From NCBI GenBank assembly GCA_015486505.1, contig WFRP01000037.1:1-5456 (forward strand): a DNA stretch of 5,456 bases. The letters are read 5' to 3'. The stretch comes from Pseudomonadota bacterium. GTDB lineage: Bacteria; Desulfobacterota; Anaeroferrophillalia; Anaeroferrophillales; Tharpellaceae. The position numbers and the translations under genes are program-made. Shown piece after piece: positions 5,345 through 5,456 of this stretch. The notes under the pieces were generated by a model. That model made no database searches. It saw only the letters and a program-made list of their open reading frames with translations, and was not told the DNA's origin. Each line of letters starts with the position of its first letter. Positions within the stretch are counted from its first letter, which is position 1.

Positions 5345-5419
5345 ATCTGTGTTTATCTGCGTTCATCTGTGGTTTCTACTTTTTTGTTGAACCACAGATG
5401 GACACGGATAGACACAGAT
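5345..5419. repeat. Long palindromic dispersed repeat with 10-base periodicity
   Basis: Two 30-base arms (5345-5374 and 5390-5419) are complementary at 26 of 30 positions around a 15-base loop. Each arm is built from three 10-base units: ATCTGTGTTT, ATCTGCGTTC, ATCTGTGGTT on the left, and the ACAGATG-type complement on the right. From memory, ACCACAGATG...ACACAGAT sequences of this kind are a widespread dispersed repeat in many bacterial genomes, sometimes near GxxExxY-type genes; this could not be checked. A small frame starting in it (minus strand, 5366) is judged spurious. Confidence 0.8.
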
Positions 5420-5456
5420 AAAATCTACATAATTTCCTACAGTTACAAACCGTTAC

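Noticed and set aside
5181..5366. Minus-strand 61-codon frame starting MNADKHR
   Set aside because: It starts inside the long palindromic repeat, runs across the second hairpin, has no ribosome binding site and resembles no protein family.

Overview
The window reads as bacterial chromosome of moderate GC content. The GC content is visibly higher in the first gene and the large ATPase, and lower in the stretch at about 1600-2660. A MtaB-type methylthiotransferase and a CDC48-like double AAA+ ATPase fit a Gram-negative, possibly deltaproteobacterial/Desulfobacterota-like host. That placement is an inference from general gene style, not from a diagnostic marker. All recognisable genes lie on the minus strand, so transcription runs from high to low coordinates.

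Layout from right to left. Positions 5128-5456 hold no credible gene. They contain a long palindromic repeat with 10-base internal periodicity (5345-5419), a second imperfect hairpin (5217-5257) and the leader of the ATPase gene. Positions 2995-5115 (or 5127 if a GTG start is used) encode a tandem AAA+ ATPase of about 706 residues with a very basic N-terminus. Positions 2672-2966 hold the most unusual object: a compact structured repeat array bounded by perfect 18-base inverted repeats. It contains two related units, each made of a bulged hairpin followed by G-rich hairpins, and ends in a third half-unit. Base pairs in the stems change in a compensatory way between units. Just beyond it, 2338-2655 encodes a standalone protein resembling DnaA domain IV, followed 10 bases later by a small di-zinc M28/M20-type peptidase (1608-2327). 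The two probably form an operon. Two T-tailed hairpins follow (1501-1544 and 1446-1482), then mtaB (72-1424), which makes ms2t6A37 in tRNA. After mtaB, a new minus-strand gene appears to begin at position 29 and run off the window.

mtaB is a housekeeping gene with no obvious link to the rest. The accessory part is the ATPase, repeat array, DnaA-like protein and peptidase. One thread connects it: the 10-mer TTACAGGTTA recurs three times in the array, its 9-base core appears inverted at the array end, and one more copy lies in the ATPase leader. On the coding strand it reads TAACCTGTAA shortly upstream of both the ATPase and the DnaA-like gene. A plausible but unproven reading is that the DnaA-like protein, or a transposase acting in trans, recognises these sites. 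The array could instead be a non-autonomous mobile element that landed here and has no functional tie to its neighbours.
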